This document shows, piece by piece, positions 40,945 through 48,974 of a stretch of 64,000 nt of DNA. The stretch spans positions 1-64,000 of the forward strand of contig DATFYM010000034.1 of the NCBI GenBank assembly GCA_035315065.1, read 5' to 3'. The DNA is from DATFYM01 sp035315065 (GTDB lineage: Bacteria > Acidobacteriota > Terriglobia > UBA7540). A program made the position numbers and the translations under genes. How positions within the stretch are numbered: the first letter of the stretch is position 1; each line of letters starts with the position of its first letter. The notes under the pieces are model-generated. The model saw only the letters and a program-made list of their open reading frames with translations, ran no database searches and was not told the DNA's origin.

Positions 40945-41684
40945 AACTACTGAGTTGCGAGATTTTCTACCGCGAGTTCTGCGCGGCGGTGGCGCGCTCG
41001 CCCCACCTTGTGGACCTGGAATTCCTCACCAAGGGTTTGCACGACGTGGGTTCGGAGCAGATGTTGTCGCGGCTGCAAGCGGCGGTCAATAGCGTAGACG
41101 CCTCGAAGTACGAAGCGATCCTGCTGGGATACGGACTTTGCAACAACGGGTTGGTGGGCTTGACGGCTCCAAGTATTCCCCTGGTTGTGCCGCGAGCCCA
41201 CGACTGCATCACACTCTTCCTGGGCAGCAAGGAACGATACCTGGAGTATTTTCAGAGTCACCCGGGCACCTATTTCCAAACCACGGGCTGGATCGAGCGC
41301 GGTGGTGGCAACGGCGAACTCACCCAGTTGGCGCTAGGCCAGAAACTGGGAACGACGCAGAGCTATGCGGATCTCGTGGCCAAGTACGGCGAGGACAACG
41401 CCAAGTACCTGTGGGAAACCATCGGCGACCTGGTCCGGCATTATGGCCAGCTCACCTTCATTCAAATGGGCATCGAGCCTGACACAAGCTTTGAGGAGCG
41501 CAGCCGCAAACAAGCCGAGTCGCGCGGCTGGAAGTTCGAAAAACTAGACGGAGACATGAACCTCATCCAGCGCCTGGTGAACGGCTCTTGGGAGGACAGC
41601 GAATTCCTCGTCGTGCCTCCTGGCAAACGGATCGCCGCTCGGTACGACGGCGACATCATCTCGACGGAGGCCTCCGAATCATGA
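40935..41684 (+). CDS. DUF1638 domain protein
   Basis: 249 residues from the ATG at 40935. The family core includes LLSCEIFYREFCAAVARSPH, ILLGYGLCNNGLVGLTAPSI, PLVVPRAHDCITLFLGSKER and TYFQTTGWIERGG. Conserved Cys residues (SCEIF, GLCNNG, AHDCI) could bind metal or cobalt. DUF1638 proteins commonly occur in corrinoid methyltransferase clusters; their activity is unknown. The gene overlaps the preceding gene by ten bases, and its TGA overlaps the ATG at 41681 (ATGA), so it lies in a tight operon. Confidence 0.88.
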   Translation: MRLKLLSCEIFYREFCAAVARSPHLVDLEFLTKGLHDVGSEQMLSRLQAAVNSVDASKYEAILLGYGLCNNGLVGLTAPSIPLVVPRAHDCITLFLGSKERYLEYFQSHPGTYFQTTGWIERGGGNGELTQLALGQKLGTTQSYADLVAKYGEDNAKYLWETIGDLVRHYGQLTFIQMGIEPDTSFEERSRKQAESRGWKFEKLDGDMNLIQRLVNGSWEDSEFLVVPPGKRIAARYDGDIISTEASES

Positions 41685-41938
41685 ATTCACTCGAGCGGGT
41701 TCGGACCGTCGTCACCGGGGGAGAGAAGGTGTGAAAAAAATGCGCCGCAGGCGCCTTGGAGTGCGGCGGCTTGACGCCGCCTTTCTTGCTCGTTCTAATA
41801 ATCCAGACCCGGTCATATCCAGATTCCAAGGCGGCGTCAAGCCGCCGCACTCCAAGGCGCCTGCGGCGCGTTTTTTCACAGCTTCAGATCGCTGGGGCAT
41901 TGATCGAGACGGCGCGCCAGGAGGGAGTGTATGAATAG
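41681..41938 (+). pseudogene. UroD-type methyltransferase gene replaced internally by a REP hairpin
   Basis: An ATG overlapping the DUF1638 stop opens MNSLERVRTVVTGGEKV, like the N-terminus of the next gene (MNSRERIFAMLEGTAVD). It stops at 41732-41734, where a long inverted repeat begins. After the repeat, the frame CTT..TAG (41882-41938) reads LQIAGALIETARQEGVYE, like the last helix of UroD-family proteins. Its TAG overlaps the next ATG. Both operon junctions (ATGA; ATGAATAG) are therefore preserved while about 330 codons in between are gone. I infer a UroD paralogue deleted and replaced by the hairpin; a chance reading of short frames is the alternative. Confidence 0.55.
41730..41881. repeat. 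Long near-perfect inverted repeat
   Basis: The left arm runs TGTGAAAAAAATGCGCCGCA through GGCGCCTTGGAGTGCGGCGG and CTTGACGCCGCC (to about 41782). The right arm mirrors it (41829-41881), ending TTTTTTCACA. The loop is about 45 bases. It contains nested GC palindromes (GGCGGCTTGACGCCGCC) and the GGAGTGCGGC word of the RAYT-linked REPs. It sits between the two remnant gene ends. Confidence 0.85.
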
Positions 41939-42953
41939 CCGGGAGCGTATCTTTGCCATGCTGGAAGGCACGGCCGTGGACCACCTGCCGGCCATGCCCA
42001 TCACCATGATGTTTGCGGCTGATCAGGTGGGTGCCAAATACTTGGAGTACGCCACCGATTACCACGTGCAAGTGGAGGGGCAGATCCGGGTTGCCGAGCG
42101 CTTCGGCGTGGACCATGTCAGCGTCATCTCGGACCCGTGCTGTGAGGCCGCTGACTTGGGCGCTGCCATCAAGTTTTTCCCCGACCAGCCACCTGCGATC
42201 GACGAAGAGAATGCCCTATTGAAAGACAAAACAGTCCTTGCCAAACTGAAGCCTCCCGACCCGCTGGGCGGCGGGCGGATGACCAATCGCGTGCAGGCGG
42301 TGGGCCTGTTGAAGGAGCGCGCTGGAGGCGAGAAGGCCATCGAGGGATGGATCGAAGGACCCTGCGGCGAATCGGCGGACTTGCGAGGCATCAACCGGCT
42401 GATGGTCGATTTCTACGACGACCCCGGTTTCGTGGGCGATCTGATGGACTTCGTCGTCGAAATGGAACTGGGCTTTGCCAAGGCGCAGATTGACGCCGGG
42501 GTGGAGATCATGGGCATCGGGGACCCGGCCTCTTCCCTGGTGGGCCCCCGGTTTTATGAAGACATTGTGTTCGCCCGCCAGAAGAAGATGATCGATGGAA
42601 TTCATGCCATGGGCGCGCGCGCCAGGCTGCACATCTGCGGCAATACCCGCCACATGTGGGAAGGTCTGGGGCGGGTCGGCTGTGACATCCTCGACCAGGA
42701 TTCTCTGCACACTTTGGGTGACGCGCGTTCCAAGATAGGACCGCGACAGGTGCTGCTGGGCAATATCGATCCGGTGCAAGGCCTGCGGAATGGAACGCCG
42801 GAGTCAGTGTACGAGGCAGTGGGTGAATGTCATCGGCAGGCGGGAGACCATTATATCGTGGGGGCCGGTTGCGAGGTGGTGCGCGACACGGCCGAAGAGA
42901 ACTTTCACGCGATGATGCGCTACGCACGGGGACACCGTCCGGAGTCCTCGTAG
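41931..42953 (+). CDS. Uroporphyrinogen decarboxylase-family (MtaA/CmuA-like) methyltransferase
   Basis: 340 residues from the ATG at 41931, with AGGAGGGAG upstream. Family features: an N-terminal helix ERIFAMLEGTAVDHLPAMPI, the segment IEGPCGESADLRGINRLMVD, GDPASSLVGPRFYEDIVF, and the putative zinc site LHICGNTRHMWEGL with a later Cys in VGAGCEVVRDTA. Such proteins transfer methyl groups between corrinoid proteins and a thiol such as homocysteine or tetrahydrofolate analogues. Its neighbours (RACo, corrinoid protein, MttB-type enzyme) support a role in a corrinoid methyl-transfer route rather than in haem synthesis. Confidence 0.9.
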   Translation: MNSRERIFAMLEGTAVDHLPAMPITMMFAADQVGAKYLEYATDYHVQVEGQIRVAERFGVDHVSVISDPCCEAADLGAAIKFFPDQPPAIDEENALLKDKTVLAKLKPPDPLGGGRMTNRVQAVGLLKERAGGEKAIEGWIEGPCGESADLRGINRLMVDFYDDPGFVGDLMDFVVEMELGFAKAQIDAGVEIMGIGDPASSLVGPRFYEDIVFARQKKMIDGIHAMGARARLHICGNTRHMWEGLGRVGCDILDQDSLHTLGDARSKIGPRQVLLGNIDPVQGLRNGTPESVYEAVGECHRQAGDHYIVGAGCEVVRDTAEENFHAMMRYARGHRPESS

Positions 42954-42965
42954 CGGCGGGCTTGG

Positions 42966-42998
42966 GGGGCTAGTGTGCTGTAACCCTTAGTCTCTGAC
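42966..42998. repeat. IS-end-like motif (CTAGTGTGCTGTAAC...)
   Basis: CTAGTGTGCTGTAACCCTTA, then GTCTCTGACAATCGCC. The inverted motif occurs at 48942-48974 and degenerate copies at 19560 and 22641. Probably a remnant end of one insertion element. Confidence 0.45.
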
Positions 42999-43033
42999 AA
43001 TCGCCAGCAGTAACCACACCCCGCCCCCTCAGA

Positions 43034-43175
43034 AGAATTGACGATTGCCGATTGCCGATTGACGATTGGAAAAGAGGCCTCATTGACGATTGTGGATGGC
43101 CTATTGATAAGGGCTGCGCGGCACCTACTCTTCTCTTCCAATCGTCAATCGGCAATCTGCAATCGGCAATTCTTC
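43034..43175. repeat. Word-repeat hairpin element (GATTGCCGATTGACGATTGG), copy 1
   Basis: The left arm ATTGACGATTGCCGATTGCC and onward (43038-43070) faces the inverted arm CCAATCGTCAATCGGCAATC (43139-43172). The core between the arms (CTCATTGACGATTGTGGATG, then GCCTATTGATAAG and GCGCGGC) matches, in inverse orientation, the core of the element at 55100-55240, so the two are copies of one element. Confidence 0.8.
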
Positions 43176-43252
43176 GTTAGTGGCCGTAACAGACCCGGAT
43201 TGGGGTAGAGTCTTGTGGAGTGGATCAACTGGGTGGATAGGGGGAAAGGGAT

Positions 43253-44836
43253 TTGACCCGAGGCAAATACCGAATCACGCTGCGGCCTACTGGGACCGAG
43301 TTGGAGGCCCCGGCCGGCTCACCGCTGCGTGACCTGCTCTTCGAGCAGGGGGTGGAATTCCCCTGTGGAGGTCAAGGCCGTTGCCGGGGTTGCCGGGTGC
43401 GTGTACTCGCAGGAACGGCTGAAATCAACGACGCCCAGCGCCAGCGGCTTTCTCCCGATGAACTGGCCAGTGGCTGGCGGTTGGCCTGCCAGTGGTCGGT
43501 GGAGAGCGACCTGGTGCTGGAACTGCGGCAATGGGACGCTGCGATCCTGACGGATGAAACGGTCTTCTCTTTCGAACCGCGTCGAGGCCTCGGCGTGGCG
43601 GTGGACCTAGGCACCACCACCCTGGTTGCACAATTGCTCGATCTCGAGACGGGCAGGGTACTCGCGGTGCGCACCGCGCTCAATGCCCAGGCGCGCCACG
43701 GCGCCGACGTCATGAGCAGAGTGCAATTTGCCTTGACTCCAGATGGCCGGCAGCAACTCGAGGAATTGATCCGCCGGCAGATCGGCAGCCTGATTGATCA
43801 GTTGCTGTTTGCCTTCCGCGTCGCGCCGAGTGCGGCGATCGTCGACGTAGTGCTGGTGGGCAACACCGTGATGCATCACCTTTTCTGCGGGATCGATCTC
43901 GAGCCGCTTTCCCATTATCCTTTCGAACCCACGCAGTTAGGTCTCGTAACCCTGCGCTCGAGTGAACTCGGCTGGAATCTCCCAGGCGATCCGGTGGTCC
44001 GCTTCTTGCCCTGCCTGGGTGGGTTCGTAGGCAGCGATATCCTGGCGGGCGTGCTGGCGACCAGGCTCGCCGAGAGTGAAAAACTCGTGGCCCTGATCGA
44101 TCTGGGGACCAACGGAGAGATCGTCGTCGGCAACCGTGAGAAGATTCTGTGCGCCTCCACCGCGGCTGGACCCGCGTTCGAAGGAGCCCGGATTTCGATG
44201 GGCATGCGTGCGTCGACGGGGGCTATTTCGCAGGTATCGGTTGAGGACGGGCGACTGAGCTGGCATGTCCTCGGCAACACGGAACCCAGCGGGATCTGCG
44301 GGAGCGGCTTGGTGGATGCCGTGGCCGCCGGCTTGGAACTCAAAGTCATCGAGCCTTCCGGGCGGCTTGCTGACCGAAGCAACAGATGGACGATCTGCCC
44401 ACCGGTAACCCTGACCCAGAGCGATATTCGCGAGCTTCAACTGGCCAAGGGCGCGATTGCCGCCGGCCTGCGCATCCTTCTGGAGCGCTGGGCCCCAAAG
44501 GAGGAATCCGACCTGGGCTGCCTCTACCTGGCAGGAGCCTTCGGCAATTACGTGAATCGGGCCAGCGCCTACCGCATCGGCCTGCTCCACTTGCCGCCCG
44601 ATCAGGTTGTGCCCGCCGGCAATACGGCGCTTTTGGGCGCCAAGCTGGCTCTTTTCCGGCTGGATGGCGAAGACGGGTCTTTTGCGGACCTTCGACGCCG
44701 GATTGAGCACGTCGGATTGAGCTCCGATCCGCGTTTTCAGGACCTTTTCGTTGAGGAAATGAGCTTCCCCGTCGAGCCGCCGTCTGGACGGCAGTTTGAC
44801 GCCGACAAGTTGCCGGTGCTACAAAGCTACACATGA
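43253..44836 (+). CDS. RACo-like corrinoid activation protein (2Fe-2S + ASKHA ATPase)
   Basis: 527 residues from the TTG at 43253, preceded by GGGGGAAAGGG; no better ATG is near. The N-terminal ferredoxin domain has Cys38, Cys44, Cys47 and Cys79 (FPCGGQGRCRGCRV and LACQWS). The rest is the ASKHA-type ATPase (GVAVDLGTTTLVAQLLDLET; LVALIDLGTNGEIVVGN; SGICGSGLVDAVAAGLELKV). RACo proteins use ATP hydrolysis to drive electron transfer that reduces accidentally oxidised Co(II) corrinoid back to Co(I). Its presence between the UroD-type enzyme and the corrinoid protein fits that repair role. Confidence 0.93.
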   Translation: MTRGKYRITLRPTGTELEAPAGSPLRDLLFEQGVEFPCGGQGRCRGCRVRVLAGTAEINDAQRQRLSPDELASGWRLACQWSVESDLVLELRQWDAAILTDETVFSFEPRRGLGVAVDLGTTTLVAQLLDLETGRVLAVRTALNAQARHGADVMSRVQFALTPDGRQQLEELIRRQIGSLIDQLLFAFRVAPSAAIVDVVLVGNTVMHHLFCGIDLEPLSHYPFEPTQLGLVTLRSSELGWNLPGDPVVRFLPCLGGFVGSDILAGVLATRLAESEKLVALIDLGTNGEIVVGNREKILCASTAAGPAFEGARISMGMRASTGAISQVSVEDGRLSWHVLGNTEPSGICGSGLVDAVAAGLELKVIEPSGRLADRSNRWTICPPVTLTQSDIRELQLAKGAIAAGLRILLERWAPKEESDLGCLYLAGAFGNYVNRASAYRIGLLHLPPDQVVPAGNTALLGAKLALFRLDGEDGSFADLRRRIEHVGLSSDPRFQDLFVEEMSFPVEPPSGRQFDADKLPVLQSYT

Positions 44837-44865
44837 CGACATAAGTGATTGCGCATTGGGCAAAG

Positions 44866-44960
44866 CGATTTTGGATTTCAGATTTTGGATCTTGGATTGA
44901 AGAACCCGTTAGGGTCGTTCTCCTTTTCAATCCAAAATCGGCAAACCAAAATCCAAAATG
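44866..44960. repeat. Word-repeat hairpin (GATTTTGGATTTCAG family)
   Basis: The left arm GCGATTTTGGATTTCAGATT with TTGGATCTTGGATTG and the right arm CAATCCAAAATCGGC with AAACCAAAATCCAAAATG are inverted. It lies between the RACo and corrinoid-protein genes. Confidence 0.75.
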
Positions 44961-45021
44961 AACTCGTCGCGTAGGTACTTATATCGTCGCGTATAGATCT
45001 TCGAGTGAGGAGAAAAACCCG

Positions 45022-45663
45022 ATGGATAAGTTCGCAGAACTACGGCAAGCGATTATCGATGGATCGGCGCCTCTCGCCAAGGAACTGACCCAGAAAATGC
45101 TGGACGATGGGACCAAGCCTTCCGAGTTCTTTCCCCACGCGATCATCCCGGCGATGGATGAAGTCGGCCGGCGCATGCGCGACTGCGAGTACTTCATCCC
45201 GGAAGTATTGATTGCGGCTCGCGCCGCGAAAGGGGCCACCGAGATACTGCGCCCTCTCCTCGCTGGAGACGAATCCGTGCAGTCAGCGGGTACTGTGGTC
45301 TGCGGGACCGTCAAAGGCGATCTCCACGACATTGGCAAGAACATCGTCGCCATGATGCTGGAGAGCGCCGGCTTCCGCATCGTTGATCTGGGCGCCGACG
45401 TGTCACCGGAGAAGATCATCGACGCGGTCCGCGAGCAGCAGGCGACCCTTGTGGCGCTATCTGCCCTGCTCACCACCACCATGATGAACATGAAGGGCAC
45501 CATCGAAGCACTGGTGGCGGCCGGCATTCGCGACAAAGTGAAAGTCATGGTAGGAGGCGCGCCCGTCACGGAGTCCTGGGCTCGTTCCATCGGTGCCGAC
45601 GGCTACGGCAAGGACGCCCCGGGCGCGGTTGAACTGGCCCGCCGACTTGTGGCTCAGGGCTAG
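45022..45663 (+). CDS. Corrinoid (B12-binding) methyl-carrier protein
   Basis: 213 residues from the ATG at 45022. The N-terminal four-helix cap (about 1-85: AIIPAMDEVGRRMRDCEYFI) is followed by a Rossmann-like cobalamin-binding domain. The lower cobalt ligand lies in GDLHDIGKN (His102 in Asp-x-His-x-x-Gly), with VALSALLTTTMMNMK and VMVGGAPVTESW completing the site. The protein carries a methyl group on Co between the substrate-specific methyltransferase (MttB-type, next on the other strand) and the acceptor enzyme. RACo upstream would reactivate it. Confidence 0.95.
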   Translation: MDKFAELRQAIIDGSAPLAKELTQKMLDDGTKPSEFFPHAIIPAMDEVGRRMRDCEYFIPEVLIAARAAKGATEILRPLLAGDESVQSAGTVVCGTVKGDLHDIGKNIVAMMLESAGFRIVDLGADVSPEKIIDAVREQQATLVALSALLTTTMMNMKGTIEALVAAGIRDKVKVMVGGAPVTESWARSIGADGYGKDAPGAVELARRLVAQG

Positions 45664-45667
45664 TTGT

Positions 45668-45810
45668 GAAGGATTGACGATTGACGATGGAATGGCTCTC
45701 AGCTTTCAGCGATCAGCAAGAAAGTCCAGTTCTTGCTGATAGCTGATAGCTGATAGCTGATGGCTGAAAGCTGATAGCTCTTCCATCGTCAATCGGCAAT
45801 CGTCAATTCT
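45668..45810. repeat. Nested word-repeat hairpin
   Basis: The outer arms are of the GATTGACGATTGACGAT family (45672-45695 and 45783-45808). Inside lies a second hairpin of another family: CTCAGCTTTCAGCGATCAGC facing GCTGATAGCTGATAGCTGAT (45699-45780). The right end overlaps the end of the MttB-type gene. Confidence 0.8.
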
Positions 45811-47257
45811 GTGGCAGGGCGTCCATCCCGTGCCGGACAGCTTCGCGCTCCATCAGGCGCGTCAACTCCGATTTCGTCTCCTCCGACAGGCGCGACGGTT
45901 TGTAGGCCTTGATGATTCGCGAGACCTCCTTTGCGGCGCGCTCCCGCAACGGCACCTGCCCTTCCTCTACCCACCGTTCCCGGTTGGCGCGATTAATGAC
46001 CGGGCCTGGAAATGTAATCTCCTCGCGCAGGTGGCGGCGGGTGTGGTCGGCAATCAGCAAATGCTTCTCGCGCCGCATTTCCTCGAAGAGGGGAATGGAG
46101 GGGAAGTCCTCGCGCGGCTCGATTCCCCGCAACAGGCGGTAGGTCATGCCGCAGATCTCGTTGTCGACGACGAGCTTCTCCAGGCTCTGGCAGCTTTCAA
46201 AATCCAACATGCCGGGGCCCGAGATGCTGTTGATGCCTGACAGGGCTGCCAACGTCGCGCCGATACCTGACTCCAGTCCCGCCTGGGCGTCTAACTGCTT
46301 CGCGTCACTCAGGGCAATGTAACCCTGAGTGGGCATGCCCAGGCGCTTCCCGATTTCACTGTTGGCGCAATCGAGCATCATGGTTTCCACCGCGCCCATG
46401 GGAGTGGTTTCGAACCGTACGTCGAAGATGGCCGGCGAGCCGCCGTACAGGATCGGATGGCCGGGGTTCACAAGCTGGCTGATCACCACGCCGCTCAGGT
46501 TCTCGGCGGTCTGCTGGATGAGACTCCCCACCAGCGTGACCGGAGCCATGAATCCGGTCAGCGGCATCGATATCAATTCCACCGGAATCGACCAGCGCGC
46601 GCAATCTACCAGGTTCTGGCTGGTCACGTCGCTCCACTTGATCGGCGCCGTTGGACAGCAGGAAAAGATGGTCAGAGGCTTGGCTCGGAGCGCCTGCCCA
46701 TCCCCGCGTACAGCCAATTGCAGGTTTTTCATGATCTCGAACGCCTCCACGGTGAACGCCCCGGTGACCACCGGCTTCTCCCCGTAAAGAAGGCTCAGAT
46801 AGAGCCGATAGCTGTCCGAGATGCTGGCGTCAACATCGGCTGGAATCATGGCGGTGCTCTGCGACGCGATGTGCTGCAAGCCGCTGGTCAACTTCACGTA
46901 ACGGATGTAGTCCGCCGTGGTAGGCTTGCGCAATTCACCCGTCTGGCCGTCCAGGATGTTGAGCGCCGTCGAGCCCGGCGTGAAGTAGACGCTGTCGCCC
47001 TGAAAGTCGTGGGTTTCGTTCCCCAGAACATCATAGAGCTTGAAAGAATGCGGGACGCTGGCGAGCGCGCGGTCGATGATGTCTCCCGTGAGGCGCGCGT
47101 TCCACGTGTCGGCATTCACGTCGGCGCCGTGGTCGGCAAGCAGGCTAAGCAAGCTCTGGTTGTGAATATCAACACCCAGCTTACAAAGCAGTTCTCTTGC
47201 TTCCGCGATGATTCTCTCGATCAATTCGTCTTGCAGCAGTCGGATGGTCGGACGCAT
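45803..47257 (-). CDS. MttB-family (trimethylamine/betaine-type) methyltransferase, no pyrrolysine
   Basis: 484 residues from the ATG at 47257 (GAGGAG upstream). The frame extends to 47350 only through a word repeat. Family segments include LGVDIHNQSLLSLLADHGAD, YFTPGSTALNILDGQ, IFSCCPTAPIKWSD, GYIALSDAKQLDAQAGLESG and SGINSISGPGMLDFESCQSL. Archaeal MttB carries pyrrolysine from an internal UAG; here there is none, as in the glycine-betaine-type bacterial branch. It would methylate the cluster's corrinoid protein from a quaternary amine or related methylated substrate. It is convergent with the corrinoid-protein gene. Confidence 0.9.
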   Translation of the reverse strand: MRPTIRLLQDELIERIIAEARELLCKLGVDIHNQSLLSLLADHGADVNADTWNARLTGDIIDRALASVPHSFKLYDVLGNETHDFQGDSVYFTPGSTALNILDGQTGELRKPTTADYIRYVKLTSGLQHIASQSTAMIPADVDASISDSYRLYLSLLYGEKPVVTGAFTVEAFEIMKNLQLAVRGDGQALRAKPLTIFSCCPTAPIKWSDVTSQNLVDCARWSIPVELISMPLTGFMAPVTLVGSLIQQTAENLSGVVISQLVNPGHPILYGGSPAIFDVRFETTPMGAVETMMLDCANSEIGKRLGMPTQGYIALSDAKQLDAQAGLESGIGATLAALSGINSISGPGMLDFESCQSLEKLVVDNEICGMTYRLLRGIEPREDFPSIPLFEEMRREKHLLIADHTRRHLREEITFPGPVINRANRERWVEEGQVPLRERAAKEVSRIIKAYKPSRLSEETKSELTRLMEREAVRHGMDALPQN

Positions 47258-47268
47258 TGGTCTCCTCG

Positions 47269-47421
47269 TACGGTGACAAGTGCCAGAAGCAGTGACAAGT
47301 GACAGAAGTAGTGACAAGTGACAAGTGACGAGTGGCGAAAGCAGTGGCAAGTGACAAGTGACGAGTTAAAAGAGCTGTTCGTCCTGGGCTTGCCACTTGT
47401 CACTTGTCACTGCTGCCAGTG
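47269..47421. repeat. Word-repeat hairpin (GTGACAAGTGACAGAAG family)
   Basis: The left arm contains seven or more GTGACAAGTGAC/GAGT words (47272-47365). The right arm carries TTGCCACTTGTCACTTGTCA with CTGCTGCC (47391-47416). It forms the upstream region of the MttB-type gene and creates a false N-terminal extension. Confidence 0.8.
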
Positions 47422-47450
47422 CCCAGCACCGCCGGCCAAAGGATTCCACA

Positions 47451-48356
47451 TTACGCCGGCTGAGGCACGGCCAGTGGAATTCCCGCTTCCTCCAGTGCGT
47501 GGCGTAGGAGGATCCTTTCCTCTGCCCCTGCCGGCCGGTGCGGACGGCGGGGTAGCCCGGCCGACCGGCCCTGCAACTCAATCGCGCACTTCACCCTTCC
47601 GCAAAAGCCGCTCATATCCTCCATCGCCCGCCAAACCACCAGCAGTTTATTGTGCAACGCCAGCGCCTGGGCGTGGTCACCCTGCTGCACGGCCTCGTAC
47701 AACTGAACGCACTGCAGCGGAAGTACGCTCGCAATCGCGGAGAGAGTCCCGTGCGCCCCAATCACGAACGAAGGATAAAGAAGGTCGTCCACCGCGCTCA
47801 AAATAGGAATCTGCTTGCCGAAATGGTAGACCATATCGGCAATCTGGTGCAAGTTGGAGCCGCTCTGCTTCACAGCGATGATCGCATCCGCCTCCAGCAA
47901 CTTGCCCACGCCCTCCGGCGTTACCTGTCCCCATGGCAGCACGTTGTAGAGAATAACTCCTAGCCCGGTCCGATCGCGAATCTCAGAGTAATAGGAGACC
48001 TGCTCCGGAATGGCGGGCTGGAACAAGTAATGCGGCAGCGTAACCTGGAGGGCGGCAGCACCTGCCTCCTTGGCCGCCAATCCCAGCCGCACTGCCTCCT
48101 CCGTAGTGTCGGGAATGATCCCACCGATGACCGGAACACGACCGTTGACCTGATCCGCGAAGATTGTGTTGAGCTGCCTCACATCTTCGCAACTCATCCC
48201 TGCGCCTTCACCGGTACTGCCGCCGGCGCAAAGAGCGGTGGCTCCGCAACTCAGGTGATGCTCGATCTCGGCTCTCATGCTTTTCTCGTCGATGTTGCCC
48301 TCAGCGTCGAAGGGTGTGATAACGGCAGGGATGACTCCGCGCAGCCACGAGATCAT
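47451..48356 (-). CDS. Dihydrodipicolinate synthase-family aldolase/lyase
   Basis: 301 residues from the ATG at 48356, with AGGAGG upstream. The longer frame includes a word repeat and is not family-like. Barrel features: GVIPAVITPFDAEGNIDEKS, AGGSTGEGAGMSCEDVRQL, the Tyr in VILYNVLPWGQVTPE and the Schiff-base Lys in DAIIAVKQSGSNLH. The family cleaves or joins pyruvate and aldehydes; DapA itself is only one member. Adjacent to an MttB-type gene, it may process the carbon skeleton left after demethylation. This is inference only. Confidence 0.88.
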   Translation of the reverse strand: MISWLRGVIPAVITPFDAEGNIDEKSMRAEIEHHLSCGATALCAGGSTGEGAGMSCEDVRQLNTIFADQVNGRVPVIGGIIPDTTEEAVRLGLAAKEAGAAALQVTLPHYLFQPAIPEQVSYYSEIRDRTGLGVILYNVLPWGQVTPEGVGKLLEADAIIAVKQSGSNLHQIADMVYHFGKQIPILSAVDDLLYPSFVIGAHGTLSAIASVLPLQCVQLYEAVQQGDHAQALALHNKLLVVWRAMEDMSGFCGRVKCAIELQGRSAGLPRRPHRPAGAEERILLRHALEEAGIPLAVPQPA

Positions 48357-48971
48357 GACGAGCCTCCTCTCGACTGCAGGTGGATGATGTGGGCCGGCCC
48401 TCGGCGCCCCCTGACGTGGAAGGTGGGAAAAAATGAAGAGTTTCTCGCAAAGCCGCCAAGGAGCGAAGAGTCGCAAAGGATAAACTCTTTGTTTGCTTTG
48501 CGTATTTTGCGCCTTGGCGAGAAACGTTTTCGCTTTTCCAATTTCTTCACACCATCCTGACGCAGGGGCAACGCGTGCCGAAGCGATGTCCAACACACGT
48601 AGGGCCCAAGAGTCGGCGGAATTGTCCCATAGTAGGTCCGGTCCGTCAATCTCCATTCGGAACGCATTCCTCTCGGACGCTAACCTATTTGCACCGGGTG
48701 GTTTGCGAGCCCCGTGGCTGCTCCTAAGCGGGTGGGTTCAAGAGCCCTTCACCTATCGAAGCGCAGTGCCCGACCCTTCCGTGGTCGTTCCGAGGACGCG
48801 GTGGATGGAAGCCTGGAGGTTGCGTCGCGTCGCGAGCGGCTCCGGCCTGGCGGCCGACGGCTTGGCGGCTATTTCGGAACTTTGGGCAGCGAAGTCGATG
48901 GTGTCTCGGCGAGGGGCGGTTTTGAAGTGGGTGCGTGTTGGCCATTGTCAAAAGTTAGGTGTTACAGCACA
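48357..48971. other. Intergenic region with a word-repeat hairpin
   Basis: About 600 bases without a credible gene. Holds the hairpin at 48440-48530 and an IS-end-like motif at its right end (48942-48974). The rest shows nothing recognised. Confidence 0.55.
48440..48530. repeat. Word-repeat hairpin (TTTCTCGCAAAGCCGCCAAGG family)
   Basis: The left arm GTTTCTCGCAAAGCCGCC with AAGGAGCGAAG and GCAAAG is mirrored by CTTTGCGTATTTTGCGCC with TTGGCGAGAAAC. Confidence 0.75.
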
Positions 48972-48974
48972 CTA
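48942..48974. repeat. IS-end-like motif, inverted copy
   Basis: GGCCATTGTCAAAAGTTAGG followed by TGTTACAGCACACTAG, the reverse complement pattern of 42966-42998. It abuts the kinase stop codon. Confidence 0.5.

Noticed and set aside
45803..47257. Pyrrolysine-encoding MttB
   Set aside because: No in-frame UAG interrupts the gene and no pyl genes are visible; it belongs with the non-Pyl branch.
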